A stretch of 64,000 nt of DNA. Source: Hahella sp. HNIBRBA332 (GTDB lineage: Bacteria > Pseudomonadota > Gammaproteobacteria > Pseudomonadales > Oleiphilaceae). The notes beneath the pieces are model-generated. The model saw only the letters and a program-made list of their open reading frames with translations, had not been told where the DNA came from and ran no database searches. The translations under genes and the position numbers were made by a program. Of the stretch, positions 1 through 8,586 are shown piece by piece. The first letter of the stretch is position 1; each line of letters starts with the position of its first letter. Location: positions 1,364,001 to 1,428,000 of the forward strand of contig NZ_CP132203.1 of assembly GCF_030719035.1 (NCBI RefSeq). The letters are read 5' to 3'.

Positions 1-87
1 CCCCGTTTCCTGGATGAAGTCGGCGATGTGGTGCGCAGCATGAGACGCGCCCGCGCAGGTCAGAAACTGCAGGCGTCGCCCGCCTGA
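1..87 (+). CDS. 3' end of an unidentified gene (partial)
   Basis: Frame 1 is open from the first base and stops with TGA at 85-87, giving a 28-residue tail that ends ...GQKLQASPA. The tail is basic and helix-like and matches no family I recognise. It lies 28 bases before the next gene on the same strand, so it is probably the preceding member of the same operon. The frame could be fortuitous because so little is visible. Confidence 0.45.
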   Translation, partial: PRFLDEVGDVVRSMRRARAGQKLQASPA

Positions 88-115
88 TTCCCGCAACGCC
101 AGCAAGGAGACAAAC

Positions 116-1516
116 ATGGATTTTCGCTTTATTAACAATCGCCTGGATGAGTCCATCGCCATTCTGGAACTGGACGATCCGTCCGCCAACACACTGACTT
201 ACGACCTGCTGCATGAACTGGAATACAAGTTCCTGGCGCTGGAGGCGGACCCGCAGGTGCAGGCGATCGTCATCACTGGCAAGGGCGCGCGCTTTTTCTC
301 CGGTGGAGTGAACATCGGCATGCTGCTGACCGCAGGCAAAAAGTTCAACTCCAACTTCATTCTGTACGCGGCGGAAGTGCTGGAAGCGATCACTCATTCC
401 AGGAAGCTGATCGTCGCGGCCATCAACGGCAACATCACTGGCGGCGGACTGGAGTTGGCGCTGGTGGCGCACAAGCGGGTGGCGGTGGAAGGCGAGTACA
501 ACATTGGTTTTCCGGAAGTGCGCCTCGGCGTTATCCCGGGGATGGGCGGCACGCAACGGCTGACGCGTCTGGTGGGACCGCAGACCGCGCTGGAGATGAT
601 CACCCAGGGGCAGTTCATCAGTGCGGAACGAGCGAAGCAAATCGGTCTGGTGGATGAGATTTATCCGCAAGAAGGCTTCCTCAATCGCGCCATCGCCTTC
701 ACCCGCGAACAACTGAACGCGCTGAAACCGGCGCCGACGCTCTCCAGCGAAACCGGCGCGGCGCTGGCGCAGAGCCTGAGCACGCCATTTCCGCAAGGAT
801 TGGCGACCTTGCGCAAAGAGAACGGGCTGGCGGTTATCGCGCTGACTGAAGCCAGCGCCTCGGCGGATGCGTTCTCCACTTTGCGCGCGCTCAACGAACG
901 GCTGCTGGAGGTCCGCATCGACGAAGACGTATACGCGTTGGCGATCGATTTGTCTGCGGGCCTTCTGCGGGCCGACGAACTGATTGATAACGATGACTTT
1001 GTTGTCGCCTACGGACGCAGAGTGTTCTCCCGCATCGACGGCTTCGCCCGCCTGTGCGTGTTCTATTGCGACCGCGCCATGTCGGAACTGGAAATGGAAT
1101 TGGCGCTGGCCTGCGACTTCCGCTTCTGCAGCCAGGCCGGATTAACGGCGGAGGTGGCGCTGCCCACAGGCGAGCTGCCGATTCTGCAACGCTATCCCAG
1201 CCAGCTTCCCGCTGCGCTCGCCGGCAAACAAGTGACACTGGCGCGACTGGTCGAAACAGGACTGTTCCGTTGCATCGATGAAGAAGAACCAATGGCCTGG
1301 GTGGCGCGTTACATGACCCGGTTTCTGCCGCCCAACGGCGCCAGCGCCGCCATCGGCTACGCCAAGCTGGCCATCAGTAAAGGTTATGCGGAGAGCATTC
1401 CCTCAGCGCTGCTGCTGGAGCGCCACCTGCAGGAGCAACTATTCATCGGCGCGGACAGTCAGGAAGGCATGAGCGCGTACATCGAAAAACGCACACCCAA
1501 CTTTAAAGGGGCATAG
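116..1516 (+). CDS. Tandem crotonase-fold protein (enoyl-CoA hydratase / BoxC-like)
   Basis: A 466-residue protein with two crotonase-like units. The first (about 1-205) has the oxyanion-hole segment around GARFFSGG (58-64), the GGGLELAL motif with Glu113 and the FPEVRLG motif with Glu134, so both catalytic glutamates of enoyl-CoA hydratases are present. The second (about 230-466) repeats the plan in weaker form (ELEMELALACDFRF, then LPTGELPI) and ends in a helix typical of crotonases. Single-domain hydratases have about 260 residues. BoxC, the ring-opening dihydrolase of the benzoyl-CoA epoxide pathway, is longer (about 550) and of this superfamily. The stop lies 4 bases before the BoxB-like gene, so the two are probably co-translated. 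Acting on an oxygenated aryl-CoA is inference. The start has an AAGGAG site about 8 bases upstream. Confidence 0.8.
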   Translation: MDFRFINNRLDESIAILELDDPSANTLTYDLLHELEYKFLALEADPQVQAIVITGKGARFFSGGVNIGMLLTAGKKFNSNFILYAAEVLEAITHSRKLIVAAINGNITGGGLELALVAHKRVAVEGEYNIGFPEVRLGVIPGMGGTQRLTRLVGPQTALEMITQGQFISAERAKQIGLVDEIYPQEGFLNRAIAFTREQLNALKPAPTLSSETGAALAQSLSTPFPQGLATLRKENGLAVIALTEASASADAFSTLRALNERLLEVRIDEDVYALAIDLSAGLLRADELIDNDDFVVAYGRRVFSRIDGFARLCVFYCDRAMSELEMELALACDFRFCSQAGLTAEVALPTGELPILQRYPSQLPAALAGKQVTLARLVETGLFRCIDEEEPMAWVARYMTRFLPPNGASAAIGYAKLAISKGYAESIPSALLLERHLQEQLFIGADSQEGMSAYIEKRTPNFKGA

Positions 1517-1520
1517 GAAA

Positions 1521-2708
1521 ATGGCCGCCATTAACGAATACACCATTGATAAGAAGTATCACGACGCGTTGATCGAATGGCAGCGCAAGAACTTCCCGGA
1601 CATTGGTCTGCTGGAGAAGTATTGGGATGTCTACTTCCCGAATGATCCCGCCTGGCGTTTGACCGCCAAGCTCTCCGAAGTGAAAGCGGATCTCATCAAT
1701 CAAGGCAAGTACCAGGGCGTGAAGAAGTACGCCACCGCCCGCGAGATGAAAGGCTCCATGCTGTATCAGGCGCTGCGCATCATCAAGGCCCAGTGCAGCA
1801 CCGAACTGGGTTCTATCCAGCAGCATATGGACACGGTGAACACCTGCTACACGGACAAGGCGAAGTTCAGCGTGCTGCGCATCATGGCGGAAGAATTCCG
1901 TCACGCCTACCAGATGTTCTGGGTGCTGTCTCACGACCCCAGCTGGTCCACCACCGGGTCCAGCCGCATTGCGGAAAACACCCTGGATGAGCTGCTGTCC
2001 ATGAACACCGGCTCCCATGTGCTGGACGCCTTCAACATTCCGTTTACGGACTCGCTGGATAACGTCACTTTCGCCTGCTTCATCGACCGGGTAGGGCGCT
2101 TCCAGCTCACCATGCAGGAAGAGTTCGCCTACGCGCCCATGGCCGCCAGCATGCGTCCCATGTTGAAAGAAGAAGCCTTCCATCTGAAAACCGGTTGGGA
2201 AGTGCTGAAGGAAATCTGCGAAATGGCGGCGGTGGGCGAAGGCCCCTGGACCCTGGCGGACATCCAGAAAAAGATCAATCTCTGGTATCCCCGCGCTTTG
2301 GAGATGTTCGGCAGCGAAGAAGGCGGCGAGTCCAACCTCGAATTCAGTTTCAAAACCATGTCCAACAAAGAGGCGATCGGCGGCTACATCAAAGAGATCG
2401 AATGGCTGCTCAACTCTCTCAACGCGGCCATCTTGCAGCGTCGACACCCTGAACTGAGCAAGGAGCAGGTGCGTCTGATGGCGAAAGAAACCGCGATTCT
2501 GCGTCTGCCTTCGACTCGCTTTCTGCGCTTCCGCAGCGGTGAGGCGATTCATGAGTCCACGTTCGATGTGGATGGCAATCGCATCAGCCCCTTTGAATAC
2601 ATCAATTACCTGAACCGTGTGCTGCCGGAGAAACTGTGTAGCACGGAGTACTTCAGAAGCTACACGGACAGGATTCGTCAGGCGCTGCCGACCATGACGG
2701 CGGCGTAG
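1521..2708 (+). CDS. BoxB-like di-iron aryl-CoA oxygenase
   Basis: A 395-residue ferritin-like protein resembling BoxB, which epoxidises benzoyl-CoA at the 2,3 position, and the PaaA family. The expected di-iron ligands can be placed: Glu95, Glu125 and His128 (EEFRH), Asp189 (CFIDRVGRF), Glu218 and His221 (EEAFH). The spacings between Glu95 and Glu125 and between Asp189, Glu218 and His221 equal those I recall for BoxB. It is about 80 residues shorter than catabolic BoxB. No BoxA-type reductase is visible, so electrons must come from elsewhere. The gene starts 4 bases after the crotonase gene. The likely role is oxygenation of an aromatic ring held as a CoA thioester; the substrate is unknown. 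Confidence 0.82.
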   Translation: MAAINEYTIDKKYHDALIEWQRKNFPDIGLLEKYWDVYFPNDPAWRLTAKLSEVKADLINQGKYQGVKKYATAREMKGSMLYQALRIIKAQCSTELGSIQQHMDTVNTCYTDKAKFSVLRIMAEEFRHAYQMFWVLSHDPSWSTTGSSRIAENTLDELLSMNTGSHVLDAFNIPFTDSLDNVTFACFIDRVGRFQLTMQEEFAYAPMAASMRPMLKEEAFHLKTGWEVLKEICEMAAVGEGPWTLADIQKKINLWYPRALEMFGSEEGGESNLEFSFKTMSNKEAIGGYIKEIEWLLNSLNAAILQRRHPELSKEQVRLMAKETAILRLPSTRFLRFRSGEAIHESTFDVDGNRISPFEYINYLNRVLPEKLCSTEYFRSYTDRIRQALPTMTAA

Positions 2709-2745
2709 ACGGGGACCTTGGACAGAAACGGGCACATTAATACGG

Positions 2746-4278
2746 ATGGATAAAGTTATGTACGACGTTGCAATCATCGGATCAGGATTCGGAGGCGCCG
2801 CAAGCGCCATCATGCTGGCGAAACTGGGTTACACTGTGGCGCTGATTGAGAAGGGCAAGCACCCCCGCTTCGCGCTGGGCGAATCGACCACGCCCATCAT
2901 GAGTAAGACCATTCGTCATCTGGGGCAGAAATACGACATTCCCGAGTTCGTCAACCTGGCCAGTTACGACACCATCATGAACGCGCACATGCCGATCACC
3001 TGCGGACCCAAGGAGTTGTTCCACTACTTCTGGCATGAACCTGGACTGTCCTCCGCCACACTGAGCAATGGGATTGTGCCGGAAATCATTGTGCAGACCC
3101 CGGAAGTCGACACGCAGTTGTATCGTGCGGAGAGCGATAAATATCTGGTGGACGTGGCGATCAGCTACGGCGCGGATTATTTCGAGGAAACCACCGTCGA
3201 AGACATCGAGTTCAATGACGACGGCGCGCTGATCAAGTGCTCCCGTGCAGACGGAAGCGACAGCGAAATCAAGACCAAGTTCATCATCGACGGCACTGGC
3301 CATCGTTCGCTGATTTCCCAGCGTTACGACCTGATTGTGCCGCAGGAAGAACTGGATACGCCGCTGAATAGCCGCAGTATTTTCACGCACTTCAAGGACA
3401 TCGGCGATTTCGAAAGCAGTCTGGAATGCGATGACGCTTTTATCGGACGCACCCCGGTTCCGCGTATTCGCGGCACTCAGCACCATTGCTTTGACGGCGG
3501 CTGGATCTGGTTTATCCCGTTCGACAACGGCGTCACCAGCGTGGGGCTGAACCTGGATATCGACACCTATCCAATCAATGATAAAACCGGGGAAGAAGAA
3601 TTCTGGGAGATCATCGGACGTTATCCGATTGTCGAAAAGATGTTGAAGGGACGCGAAACCTTGATGCCGTTTATCAAGACCAAACGCATTCAGTTTCGCA
3701 CAAAACAAGCGGTCGGCGATCGTTGGGCCATGTTGCCGGGTTCGGCGGTGGGAGGTGATGGTTGGTTTAGCACCGGACTCGGCTTTACCTTACTTTGCGC
3801 GCATCGCATCGTAGACATGCTGCATACCAAAATGCTCAAGGACGACGACTTTTCCCGTCAATATCTGGAGAACTACGAAACCGCGCTGTTCAAAGAGTGG
3901 AAGTACGTCTGCCGCATGGTGGACGGCATCTACAAGAGCATGCGCCACTTCGAAGTGTTCAAGTACTACTGCTTCTTCTGCTTCATGGGCGCGGAGAGCT
4001 TCGTGCACCGCGGCGGCATCAAACGTCCGCACGATCTCAAGTTCCTGCTGCTCAACGTCGGCGACGACAACTTCGTCGCCAAGTTCGAAGAGTTCTACAC
4101 CATGGTGAAAGACCTGCACGAACGCGATGAAGTGACCCAGGAGCAGCTCGATTACCTGCGCGATTTCGTGCGCTACGAAATGAAAGACTACAACTACCGG
4201 GATTACGGCAACCCCATTTACGGCGGCGTGCACCGTCGGTTGGACAAGTCATCCCGATACTTCGCGGAACTGGCCTGA
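2746..4278 (+). CDS. Flavin-dependent halogenase-family oxidoreductase
   Basis: A 510-residue flavoprotein of the tryptophan halogenase/CmlS-PltA superfamily. The N-terminal Rossmann motif IIGSGFGG (10-17) and the following GESTTP stretch (45-50) bind FAD, and WIWFIP near 252-258 matches the WxWxIP signature of flavin halogenases. I see no lysine between about residues 62 and 89, where these enzymes usually carry the lysine that guides hypohalous acid, so hydroxylation or another oxidation is possible. A second in-frame ATG at 2758 gives MYDVAIIG, has a GGATGG stretch upstream and may be the true start. The gene lies in the run with the BoxB-like enzyme and probably acts on the same aromatic scaffold. 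Confidence 0.8.
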   Translation: MDKVMYDVAIIGSGFGGAASAIMLAKLGYTVALIEKGKHPRFALGESTTPIMSKTIRHLGQKYDIPEFVNLASYDTIMNAHMPITCGPKELFHYFWHEPGLSSATLSNGIVPEIIVQTPEVDTQLYRAESDKYLVDVAISYGADYFEETTVEDIEFNDDGALIKCSRADGSDSEIKTKFIIDGTGHRSLISQRYDLIVPQEELDTPLNSRSIFTHFKDIGDFESSLECDDAFIGRTPVPRIRGTQHHCFDGGWIWFIPFDNGVTSVGLNLDIDTYPINDKTGEEEFWEIIGRYPIVEKMLKGRETLMPFIKTKRIQFRTKQAVGDRWAMLPGSAVGGDGWFSTGLGFTLLCAHRIVDMLHTKMLKDDDFSRQYLENYETALFKEWKYVCRMVDGIYKSMRHFEVFKYYCFFCFMGAESFVHRGGIKRPHDLKFLLLNVGDDNFVAKFEEFYTMVKDLHERDEVTQEQLDYLRDFVRYEMKDYNYRDYGNPIYGGVHRRLDKSSRYFAELA

Positions 4279-4309
4279 TCAACTGAGAAATGACCACGGA
4301 GAGGACAAT

Positions 4310-7300
4310 ATGGTTGCGAGTAATCTTGATCCTATAAGCGTTGATGTCGTCGTAGTAGGCGGAGGCATCGCGGGGTGCTGGACGGCGCTGAAGCTGTTGC
4401 GCAAGGGCATCCCGACCGCCATCGCCTTCTACAGCGATAGCGATCGGGGCGGCAAGCTGGGCGCTTCCGCCTTATCGGTGGGCGCCATCAACACCTCTCC
4501 GTTGACGCGCGGGGATTATCTGGAATGGCTGACCGACCTGGGGCGTGGACAAGAGCACTCCGACGTTGGCGTCATCACCAGAAATCACCTGGCGTCGGAA
4601 CTGGATGCGCTACTGGAGTTCGATGCGCTCAAGAACATCCAATTGGGGGTGGCGTTGAAATCCGGTTCCGGTCGGCATCTGCTGGCGCGGCTGCTGCAGG
4701 AGATCCGTTATCTGGGCGGCGTCGTGTTGGATAACGCCTGGGTGACCCGCATCGTCGCCGACGCCAAGCGCTGCCATGGCGTGCAATATCAAAACGGCGA
4801 TCAAATCGGAGCGGTGTACGCTGGCGCGGTGGTGCTGGCCTCCGGCGGCTATTCCGGTCTGTTCCATGGTTCGGTGAAAACCGGCACTTACGGTTCCGTG
4901 CACGGTCGTCATCTCGCCGCCGGCGGCTGGCTGAGCAATCTGGAGTTCGTGTTCAAACACGGCTACGGACAGCCGGACCTGGGCACCCTGACGCCGACGG
5001 AAGAACTGCCCGGCGCGGAAATCTATGACGAGAACGGCGAGCACGTGGACTGGCTGGAGCAGGAACTGTTCTACGGACGCGGCACCAGCAACCACTTCCA
5101 GGCGTTCATGACCTGGCGTAAAGGCGGCGACCTCAAATATTACGTGGACTTCCGCTATCGCGAACTGCACCGCAGCGTCAAACGCATCGCAGTGGTCGGC
5201 TCCGACGATATCGAAGATATCTGCGCGGACAAAGAAGCCTTGATCGCCGGTCTGCTGGAGCGCTGCCCGGTAGCCAGCCAGGAAGCCCTGCGGGAGATCC
5301 TGGAAGCGGTGAACCGGCATGAACGGGAGTATGACTTTGAGACGTTCAGCGAGATCAAGGCGCTGGTCGCGGACGCCTATCCGGTGGATCGCAGTCGTAT
5401 TCGTCAGATCTCCTATTTCTCAATGGGCGGCGTGGCCCACCACAAATTCAAAACCAACCTGAAGAACGTGTTCGTGTGCGGCGAAGCCATGCACGACTAC
5501 GGCGCTCATCGGGTAGGGGGATTGCCCTGGGCGTTGTATCTCTGCGCCGCCAAAGTGATTTCAGAAAAGATCGATTTGCTCAAACGTCAGGGACATCTGC
5601 TGTCCACGCCGTTCGAGCTGGATGACAAAACGTCCGCCTATGACAAGAAGTTGGTGGCGGAGTTGCAGCAGGGATTGCAGCGCTATCAGGAAAGCGGCGT
5701 GGATGTGGAAGGCGCGGTAGCCTTCGCCGACTGGATTCGGGATCAACGACGCGCACTGACGGCGCAACACCGGGAATTGGATGACGTGGTGGCCTATCTG
5801 CTGGTGGGCGAGGCCATTATGCGCTCCTCCCTGGCCCGGCAGGAAAGCCGCGGCTGTTTCTTCCGGGACGATTTCGGGGATGAAAATCCCGCCCTGAGCT
5901 CACAACGGACGCTGACCCGCTATGACTCAGAATCCGATGAAGTACACGCGGAGCTGATCAGCGCCGAACAACTCTCCGCAATGATAGACAGAGGGCGATT
6001 AGCGATGGACGACAAATCTTTGATAAGCAGCGCGGCCACAAAAAACGCGGCTTACTTTCTGTTGAAAAAGCATGTTGAAACCGGACTGGGCGGCAAAGCG
6101 GCGGTGGAGACATTGGACGTTTCATACACTTACGACGAACTGTGGAGCCTGACCAGTCGATACGCCGGTTTCCTGAAAGCCAGCCGCATCGACGAGGGCG
6201 ACCGCGTAGCGCTGCTGCTGAACGACCGTCCCGAATATCTGGCGATGTTCCTGGCGACGCAGCAAATCGGCGCCATCGCGATCCCGCTCAACACCTTCTC
6301 GAAAGAGCAGGAGCTGACCCATTATCTGGAGGACTCCGGGGCCAAGCTGCTGATCACCGAGGCGGAGCTGATGGCTCGGTATTCCGTGGAGCAGATCAAC
6401 GAACAGACCCATGTGGAAGTGGTCAGCTATGAGGACATCGCCACCGCGCGCATGGAGCCGGTGGAGGATATCCTGCCGGTGAGCGATGAAACCATCGGCT
6501 TCATCCTCTACACCTCCGGCAGCACTGGCAAACCCAAAGGCGCCATTCATCGTCAGGTGAGCATGGGCTTCAGCGCCGAGAACTTTGCCCGCAAAACCCT
6601 GAAGATCAACGACCGCGACCGTATTTTCTCTTCCTCCAAATTGTTCTTCGCCTACGGACTGGGTAATTCGCTGTATTTCCCCTTGTACTTCGGCGCCACC
6701 GCGCTGCTGTGCAGCACCAAGGCGGCGCCGGAAGTGATCCGGGATATTCTGGGACAACTCAAGCCGACGGTCTTCTTCGCGGTGCCCGCCGTGTATCGGG
6801 GAATTCTGGAAGGCGGCGGCGCGACAGAAGACAACTTCCGCTCCGTACGCTTGTGCGTAAGCGCCGGCGAAGCCCTGCCGATCAAATTGGCGCAGCAATG
6901 GTGCGCCGCCACGGGGGTGGAAGTGCTGGATGGCATCGGCAGCACCGAGGCATTGCATATCTTTTGCGTCTCCAATCATTCCTCCGCCAAGGAGAGCTAT
7001 TACGGCCGCGCCGTTCCTGGCTATGAACTGTGCGTGTGCGATGAGAGCGGCAAAGTCCTGACGGAAAACGCCATCGGCGAGCTGCGGGTGAAGGGCCCAA
7101 CCTTGGCGCAGGGATATTGGAACAATCCCGCCAAGACGGCGGAAACCTTCTACGACGGGTCGTTGTTGACCGGCGACCGCTACTTCGCCAACGACAAAGG
7201 CGAATATGTCTTTGTCGGCAGACATGGCGACACCTATAAATCCTCCGGCTTGTGGGTCTCCACCCTGGAGATCGAGGCGGTGCTGGGCGAGTTGGCGGCG

Positions 7301-7609
7301 GTGGCGGAGTCCTCCGTGGTGGTGTTCCAGGGCAACGACGGATTGTTGAAGTCGAAGGCCTATGTGGTCGCCCGGGAGGCGGAAAGCTTCGAGGACAAAC
7401 AACGGGTGGAGACGGATACGCACCGCTTCCTGCGGGAGCGTCTGCCCAAATACAAAACCCCTCATTGCGTGGAGGCGCTGGACGAACTGCCCCGCACCGC
7501 CACCGGCAAAATCGCCAAGGCGATCCTGCGGGATATGGCTCAGGAAGTCATCTGGGCCAGACCGGTGAGAGAAAGCGCTCCGGAACGGGAGCTGAACATG
7601 GCGCAGTAG
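4310..7609 (+). CDS. Fusion: FAD-dependent oxidoreductase + benzoate-CoA ligase-type enzyme
   Basis: A single 1099-residue open frame joining two enzymes. Residues 1 to about 540 are a fumarate reductase/L-aspartate oxidase-like flavoprotein: VVVVGGGIAGCW near 13-24, a second FAD segment with CGEAMHDYGAHRVGG near 390-405, and the helical-domain motif ESRGCFFRDDF near 512-522. Residues about 560-1099 are an acyl-CoA synthetase: phosphate loop TSGSTGKPKG near 735, GIGSTEALHIF near 875 (the GSTE-LHIF form is typical of benzoate-CoA ligases), TGDRYF near 953 and the catalytic lysine motif TATGKIAK near 1064. Separate BCL proteins have about 520 residues, so both halves look full length. The ligase half should make an aryl-CoA; the flavin half may oxidise or desaturate the product. 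An internal ATG at 6004 lies in the linker. Confidence 0.88.
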   Translation: MVASNLDPISVDVVVVGGGIAGCWTALKLLRKGIPTAIAFYSDSDRGGKLGASALSVGAINTSPLTRGDYLEWLTDLGRGQEHSDVGVITRNHLASELDALLEFDALKNIQLGVALKSGSGRHLLARLLQEIRYLGGVVLDNAWVTRIVADAKRCHGVQYQNGDQIGAVYAGAVVLASGGYSGLFHGSVKTGTYGSVHGRHLAAGGWLSNLEFVFKHGYGQPDLGTLTPTEELPGAEIYDENGEHVDWLEQELFYGRGTSNHFQAFMTWRKGGDLKYYVDFRYRELHRSVKRIAVVGSDDIEDICADKEALIAGLLERCPVASQEALREILEAVNRHEREYDFETFSEIKALVADAYPVDRSRIRQISYFSMGGVAHHKFKTNLKNVFVCGEAMHDYGAHRVGGLPWALYLCAAKVISEKIDLLKRQGHLLSTPFELDDKTSAYDKKLVAELQQGLQRYQESGVDVEGAVAFADWIRDQRRALTAQHRELDDVVAYLLVGEAIMRSSLARQESRGCFFRDDFGDENPALSSQRTLTRYDSESDEVHAELISAEQLSAMIDRGRLAMDDKSLISSAATKNAAYFLLKKHVETGLGGKAAVETLDVSYTYDELWSLTSRYAGFLKASRIDEGDRVALLLNDRPEYLAMFLATQQIGAIAIPLNTFSKEQELTHYLEDSGAKLLITEAELMARYSVEQINEQTHVEVVSYEDIATARMEPVEDILPVSDETIGFILYTSGSTGKPKGAIHRQVSMGFSAENFARKTLKINDRDRIFSSSKLFFAYGLGNSLYFPLYFGATALLCSTKAAPEVIRDILGQLKPTVFFAVPAVYRGILEGGGATEDNFRSVRLCVSAGEALPIKLAQQWCAATGVEVLDGIGSTEALHIFCVSNHSSAKESYYGRAVPGYELCVCDESGKVLTENAIGELRVKGPTLAQGYWNNPAKTAETFYDGSLLTGDRYFANDKGEYVFVGRHGDTYKSSGLWVSTLEIEAVLGELAAVAESSVVVFQGNDGLLKSKAYVVAREAESFEDKQRVETDTHRFLRERLPKYKTPHCVEALDELPRTATGKIAKAILRDMAQEVIWARPVRESAPERELNMAQ

Positions 7610-7688
7610 CGCCGCACTCTAAACGTCTGCGCCAGGATGGTCCCGGCGCGGCGAACTAATAAAAAAACTTCCCCCAAAGAAACTGATT

Positions 7689-7705
7689 CCGCCTCCGGGC
7701 GGAGG
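7689..7705 (+). other. Intra-operon GC hairpin
   Basis: CCGCC (7689-7693) can pair with GGCGG (7698-7702), and an overlapping CCTCC/GGAGG pairing is also possible. It lies in the 138-base gap between the fusion gene and the methyltransferase gene, the longest gap in the cluster. There is no T-run after it, so it may stabilise or process the transcript rather than end it. Confidence 0.35.
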
Positions 7706-7747
7706 AGGTGGGGGGCTCTAAACAATACTCTTACGGAGAGAAGTAGA

Positions 7748-8515
7748 ATGAGCTTCAGTAACCCAAAGTACTATTCAAACACAGCCACACTGTACAGCGC
7801 GGCTTTGGATGAGGGTGACTACCACGATTGGAAAGACTCCATCATTACAGGCCTGATGGGATTCATCACCCCGTTCCCGGAGAAGATGCGCATTAACCGC
7901 GCGTTCGTCCGGCAGATGTACGAGGGCTACCAGCAGGAAGGCTTCAACAATATTCTGGATATCGGCGCCGGACCGATTCCCAGAGGTCATGAGTGGGCGA
8001 CCGAAGCCAACATCATGTATGTCGATCACAACCCGGACATCGTTGAGCACGCACGCAGAAAACTGCCTGTCGGCGCCAGCGCAAGATACGAAACCTCCAG
8101 CGTCGGCGCGTTGCCGGGACTGCTGGAAAAAGGCCTGGTGGACGGCTTCTTCGACGACTCCAGAAAAGTGGCCTTCGGCTCTAACGCGGTGTTGATGTTT
8201 GTGGATGACGCGGAGATCCAAAGCACCTTCCAGTACCTGTACGACTGGTGCGCGCCGGGCTCCGTACTCAAGATCAGCACGACCGGCATCACTGGATCGG
8301 AAAGCGATCTGCGGGCCAAGTTCATTCGCACTTTCTTCAAGAAGGTCAACGCGCCCATGCACATTCGCAACGTGGACAAGTTCTGCGAACTGCTGGCGCC
8401 CTGGAAGGTCACGCGTCGCCCCATGCCGTTGTGGGAGTGGGTGAACTGGCCGCCTTCCAAAATGACTGCGGGCATCGGTTTCGATATCTACGGTATCGAA
8501 CTTCGTAAAGAGTGA
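7748..8515 (+). CDS. SAM-dependent methyltransferase, PF04672 (DUF574)-like
   Basis: A 255-residue protein from the ATG at 7748, which has an ACGGAGAGAAG ribosome site; the open frame extends further upstream but without one. The pattern NRAFVRQMYEG followed by ILDIGAGPIPRGHE and IMYVDHNPDIVEHARRKL matches the PF04672 SAM methyltransferases known mainly from actinomycetes. The D-IGAG motif near residues 70-76 binds SAM, and Asp in YVDHNP should bind the ribose. Its place in the cluster suggests a tailoring step on the aromatic product, but the substrate cannot be read from sequence. Fold assignment is fairly safe; the family call is from recalled motifs. Confidence 0.8.
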   Translation: MSFSNPKYYSNTATLYSAALDEGDYHDWKDSIITGLMGFITPFPEKMRINRAFVRQMYEGYQQEGFNNILDIGAGPIPRGHEWATEANIMYVDHNPDIVEHARRKLPVGASARYETSSVGALPGLLEKGLVDGFFDDSRKVAFGSNAVLMFVDDAEIQSTFQYLYDWCAPGSVLKISTTGITGSESDLRAKFIRTFFKKVNAPMHIRNVDKFCELLAPWKVTRRPMPLWEWVNWPPSKMTAGIGFDIYGIELRKE

Positions 8516-8586
8516 TTCGCGTCAGGCATGCCGAGCGGTTCGCCCGCTCTTCCCATGGATCGCGGTTAACGCACGAGGAATAAGAT

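Noticed and set aside
1503..2813. Long minus-strand open frame of 436 codons
   Set aside because: It is antisense to the BoxB-like gene, has no recognised protein and reflects the codon bias of the real gene on the other strand.
6122..7465. Minus-strand open frame of 447 codons
   Set aside because: Antisense to the ligase half of the fusion gene; composition is typical of a shadow frame.
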